Positions 62,043 to 64,000 of a DNA stretch of 64,000 bases are shown here, piece by piece; position 1 is the stretch's first letter, and the number at the start of each line of letters is the position of its first letter. The translations under genes and the position numbers were made by a program. The notes below the pieces were generated by a model. The model searched no databases, had not been told where the DNA came from, and worked only from the letters and a program-made list of their open reading frames with translations. This DNA is from Ureibacillus terrenus (GTDB lineage Bacteria; Bacillota; Bacilli; Bacillales_A; Planococcaceae). The DNA lies in contig NZ_VIGD01000006.1 in NCBI RefSeq assembly GCF_006569205.1, positions 100,583-164,582 of the forward strand, given 5' to 3'.

Positions 62043-62339
62043 TTAAGGCATGATATAAAAAATCAACAAAATTATAATATTGATAGGGAGACTAATTAAC
62101 AAAAACAATCCTATATAATTTTTAGGACTAGGACCTTTTTTTGTTATAGCAAAATACTCAACACCCAAATTACTGATTGTAATTAATAAAACAAAGATGG
62201 CATAAAGCAAAACTTTTTCCTTAAACATGCTTGTGAAAAGGGGAGAAAAGATAATTAGAAAAGTGAGTTGCTGAAAAGTGCCTCGAGAAAAAATATCTAC
62301 CTTTCCACCCAGAAATGCTTTAAAGTCACTTTTGCTCAT
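62043..62339 (-). CDS. Putative immunity membrane protein of bacteriocin-like pair
   Basis: 98 residues with three or four membrane helices (LTFLIIFSPLF, VLLYAIFVLLITI, YIGLFLLISLPINIIILLIFYI). ATG 62339 follows AAGGGGGATAAT and starts 13 nt after the toxin-like gene stops, so both are on one transcript. No family is recognised. Small multi-pass proteins directly downstream of hydrophobic bacteriocins are usually immunity factors; that is inference. The pair is strongly A+T-rich. Confidence 0.5.
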   Translation of the reverse strand: MSKSDFKAFLGGKVDIFSRGTFQQLTFLIIFSPLFTSMFKEKVLLYAIFVLLITISNLGVEYFAITKKGPSPKNYIGLFLLISLPINIIILLIFYIMP

Positions 62340-62352
62340 ATTATCCCCCTTA

Positions 62353-62892
62353 CTATCGTAAGCAACCAGCAGCAGCACTAGCCCCTAACCATACCGCGGC
62401 AACACCAGTTCCTATTGCCCAACCAGCTGGACCACTTATTCCAGCAAGAGTCATAAGACCAGTAAACGCAGTAGTATGCGCGAAACCTGCAATGGATGCT
62501 GCTCCACAACCGCTGATTTTTTGTATCGATACTATATTATTATTTTGTGTATTTACTTCTTCTAAAATACTTTCTTTTAAGTTTTCACCTTCAGCACTAT
62601 TTATAACTTTGTTAAATTTTTTAATGACACTAACTACCTCTTTGTATGATGGCGCATTATTTATTAAATTTAGCTGTTCCTTTAACTCTTTCTTATTTGT
62701 AATAACAATCTTATTTTTCTTCTCATCGAATTTAGTATATGCAATCACAATATTAGTTATTTCTGAATTAATTTCTGAATGATCCGGAATATCATTGGAA
62801 GTTACAGCTTCGGATTTCAGTGGAGCGAGTTGTATTTTGCAATAGAAAAGTGCAGAGAAATGCAATGAAAAATGCAGAGGTTTGCCACCCAT
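62353..62892 (-). CDS. Bacteriocin/SdpC-like toxin with N terminus replaced by IS21 end
   Basis: 179 residues. The first 20 or so (MGGKPLHFSLHFSALFYCKI) are encoded by the IS21 terminal region. Native sequence begins near LAPLKSEAVTSND, as expected just after a signal peptide, continues as a helical pro-region (TKFDEKKNKIVITNKKELKE, YKEVVSVIKKFNKVI), and ends in a hydrophobic domain of about 52 residues. That domain starts SGCGAASIAG, contains SGPAGWAIGTGVAAVWLG and ends AAAGCLR; a Cys at each end could form a disulfide. The layout recalls SdpC, but homology is unproven. The IS supplies AAGGAA and an ATG, so some translation is possible. Confidence 0.5.
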   Translation of the reverse strand: MGGKPLHFSLHFSALFYCKIQLAPLKSEAVTSNDIPDHSEINSEITNIVIAYTKFDEKKNKIVITNKKELKEQLNLINNAPSYKEVVSVIKKFNKVINSAEGENLKESILEEVNTQNNNIVSIQKISGCGAASIAGFAHTTAFTGLMTLAGISGPAGWAIGTGVAAVWLGASAAAGCLR

Positions 62893-63256
62893 TTAATTCC
62901 TTTTCGACAATGCGTGGGACAGTCTATAGCTCTCGCCATGAAAAGAGATGATATGGGCGTGATGAATTAGCCTGTCCACTAACGCTGCTGTTAAACGAGA
63001 ATCTGTAAAGATCCGGTTCCATTGACTAAATTCTAAGTTAGATGTAATAATTACGCTTTTCTGTTCATAAAACTCCGATATAATTTGGAATAATAATTCA
63101 GCTCCTTCTTTACTAAATGGTAAGTATCCATCTTATTTCCTCCTTAAGTAGCCCATACAAGAATTGTTTCGGAGTTTCAAACGGTATTTGCTCGTATACA
63201 TCCGCAACATAAGCTAACCTCAATGACTTACACAATTCTTTAATGTCCTGTTTCAA
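62893..63256 (-). pseudogene. istB: IS21 istB helper ATPase with internal deletion
   Basis: TTG 63256 overlaps the istA stop (TTGA) and gives KQDIKELCKSLRLAYVADVY and FETPKQFLYGLLKEEIR, the normal IstB start. At about 63128 this joins, in another frame, the C-terminal part GYLPFSKEGAELLFQIISEF, VIITSNLEFSQWNRIFTDSR and SYRLSHALSKRN. About 125 residues, including Walker A and Walker B, are missing, so the helper is dead. Confidence 0.85.
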
Positions 63257-64000
63257 TTGACAGCCTCCTCTCTAGGAGCTAATGAATCGTATTTACTCCA
63301 GTCCACTTCATAAGGATTATTATCACTAGGTAGCTTATCCTGTGCAATTAATTCATAGAACTCTTCATTAATCTTCTTCATGTCATGAGAAACTAATAAA
63401 CTAGCTAGAGCTTCTAATCGTTTTCGTCGAATAATTAAATTATCTACCAACAAAAATTCTTTAATTCTTCCCGGTAAATACTTATTATAGCGCGAATATT
63501 CTACAACCCTTGGTTTATGAATCCATGTTTTAATTATTGAAAGCCATGGTAATGCTTTTCGCTTTTTCATATATGGCCGATAGTCATCCAATAATATCTC
63601 CCCATTAGGTGAAACAATCTTTAATTGATCCCATGTTAATATCATTTGTAATTGACTATAGTTGCCACCCTTAGGGACATGAACCAACGTCTGATCCACT
63701 TTCACTTCATTATATTTGTTTACTTTAACAAGATGCTCTTTAAATACAGGATAGGGCTTTTCTGGTAACGCTAGAAGATAATCCCGTTCTTCCTGCCATA
63801 AGTCCTCAATACGTACGTTTTTGGCATAATGAATTCTATTTCTGTCCGCCTCTAATTTATGAAATAATTGATCAGTTAAACCCTCATAGCTGTCCATTAT
63901 TGGAGCTGAAGTAAAAAAGTTATAGCGTATATATCCAACTTTATTCTCAACATTTCCTTTTTCATGGCCACTTCTTGGATTGCATACCTGCACATCAAAG
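63253..64000 (-). CDS. istA: IS21-family transposase IstA, C-terminal part
   Basis: The frame is open to the window edge, so about 249 C-terminal residues are seen. They begin with the end of the DDE core (CNPRSGHEKGNVENKVGYIR, where the Glu of the triad is in EKGNVE or ENKV). They include LWQEERDYLLALPEKPYPVF and the Mu-type C-terminal domain VNKYNEVKVDQTLVHVP. The 5' end with the helix-turn-helix and first catalytic residues is outside. It overlaps istB by 4 nt, the usual IS21 arrangement. Confidence 0.88.
   Translation of the reverse strand, partial: FDVQVCNPRSGHEKGNVENKVGYIRYNFFTSAPIMDSYEGLTDQLFHKLEADRNRIHYAKNVRIEDLWQEERDYLLALPEKPYPVFKEHLVKVNKYNEVKVDQTLVHVPKGGNYSQLQMILTWDQLKIVSPNGEILLDDYRPYMKKRKALPWLSIIKTWIHKPRVVEYSRYNKYLPGRIKEFLLVDNLIIRRKRLEALASLLVSHDMKKINEEFYELIAQDKLPSDNNPYEVDWSKYDSLAPREEAVN

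Larger units (their letters stand above)
62831..64000 (-). mobile_element. IS21-family element, partial (runs off window)
   Basis: The end nearest the toxin gene is rich in repeated TGCA-type motifs (TTTTGCAATAG, AAGTGCAGAG, AAATGCAATG, AAATGCAGAG between 62831 and 62872), as in IS21 termini with multiple transposase sites. It contains an internally deleted istB and the 3' part of istA. The other end lies beyond the window. Confidence 0.8.

Noticed and set aside
1..64000. tRNA or rRNA genes
   Set aside because: No CCA-ended cloverleaf with GGTTCRANTCC or rRNA consensus was noticed on either strand.

Overview
The window comes from an endospore-forming member of the Bacillaceae, perhaps a thermotolerant one, of roughly 40% G+C. 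The evidence is an alpha/beta SASP, cotJABC, a cotB/cotH/cotG-type coat locus, a BclA-like collagen glycoprotein, a yxlEFG-like ABC operon, ssuBACD in the Bacillus order, a Fur-boxed ycgT-like reductase and strong Shine-Dalgarno sequences. The species cannot be fixed from the sequence alone. Most of the window is chromosomal housekeeping and sporulation genes; the last 5 kb is an insertion-sequence-rich accessory zone.

Layout. 1-9.7 kb: truncated ArsB-type pump, SASP, DUF1284 protein, SstT, a secreted alpha/beta hydrolase, YkuK, an M29 aminopeptidase, TatD, and a divergent DUF2249/Crp-Fnr pair. 9.7-16.1 kb: an ECHDC3-like crotonase without catalytic glutamates, then an apparent spore-surface glycoprotein cluster. 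That cluster has three proteins sharing one N-terminal domain (short, collagen-like, Cys/Lys-rich), an unknown protein and two TPR glycosyltransferases, one behind a good SigK promoter. 16.3-21.3 kb: Fur-boxed ferredoxin/flavodoxin reductase, M20 amidohydrolase, holin-like protein, a dead alcohol dehydrogenase, and divergent cotG-like/cotH. 21.4-24.8 kb: a minus-strand run of two CotB-like genes, a 44-residue membrane protein and an ArsB-like transporter, convergent with cotH. 25-34.6 kb: zinc-ribbon membrane protein, tRNA-dihydrouridine synthase, decayed chemotaxis receptor, yxlEFG-like ABC operon, CDF metal exporter, frameshifted vanW, LysE exporter and ADP-ribosylglycohydrolase.

34.9-39.6 kb: a four-gene plus-strand unit (secreted copper-amine-oxidase-stalk protein, small anchored protein, ApbE flavinyltransferase, ferric-reductase-like haem protein), convergent with an OmpR-type two-component system. 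39.8-42.5 kb: a G+C-richer stretch with rlmI and a lone TPP-riboswitch/thiO unit. 42.7-46.7 kb: ssuBACD behind a SigA promoter and a leader with its own terminator. 46.8-58.9 kb: two SDR dehydrogenases, DUF2225 protein, site-2-protease-like protein, XRE regulator, PfpI protease, small membrane proteins, GNATs, lipoate ligase and several decaying fragments. 59.1-60.2 kb: cotJABC with a near-consensus SigE promoter. 60.3-64.0 kb: a defective IS256-family element, a bacteriocin-like toxin/putative immunity pair whose toxin 5' end is replaced by an IS21-family end, and IS21 istB (internally deleted) and istA (running off the window).

Themes: spore surface assembly (SASP, glycoprotein cluster, CotB/G/H, CotJ), possible extracellular flavin/haem redox (ApbE unit), sulfonate sulfur scavenging (ssu), and many gene remnants in otherwise compact DNA.
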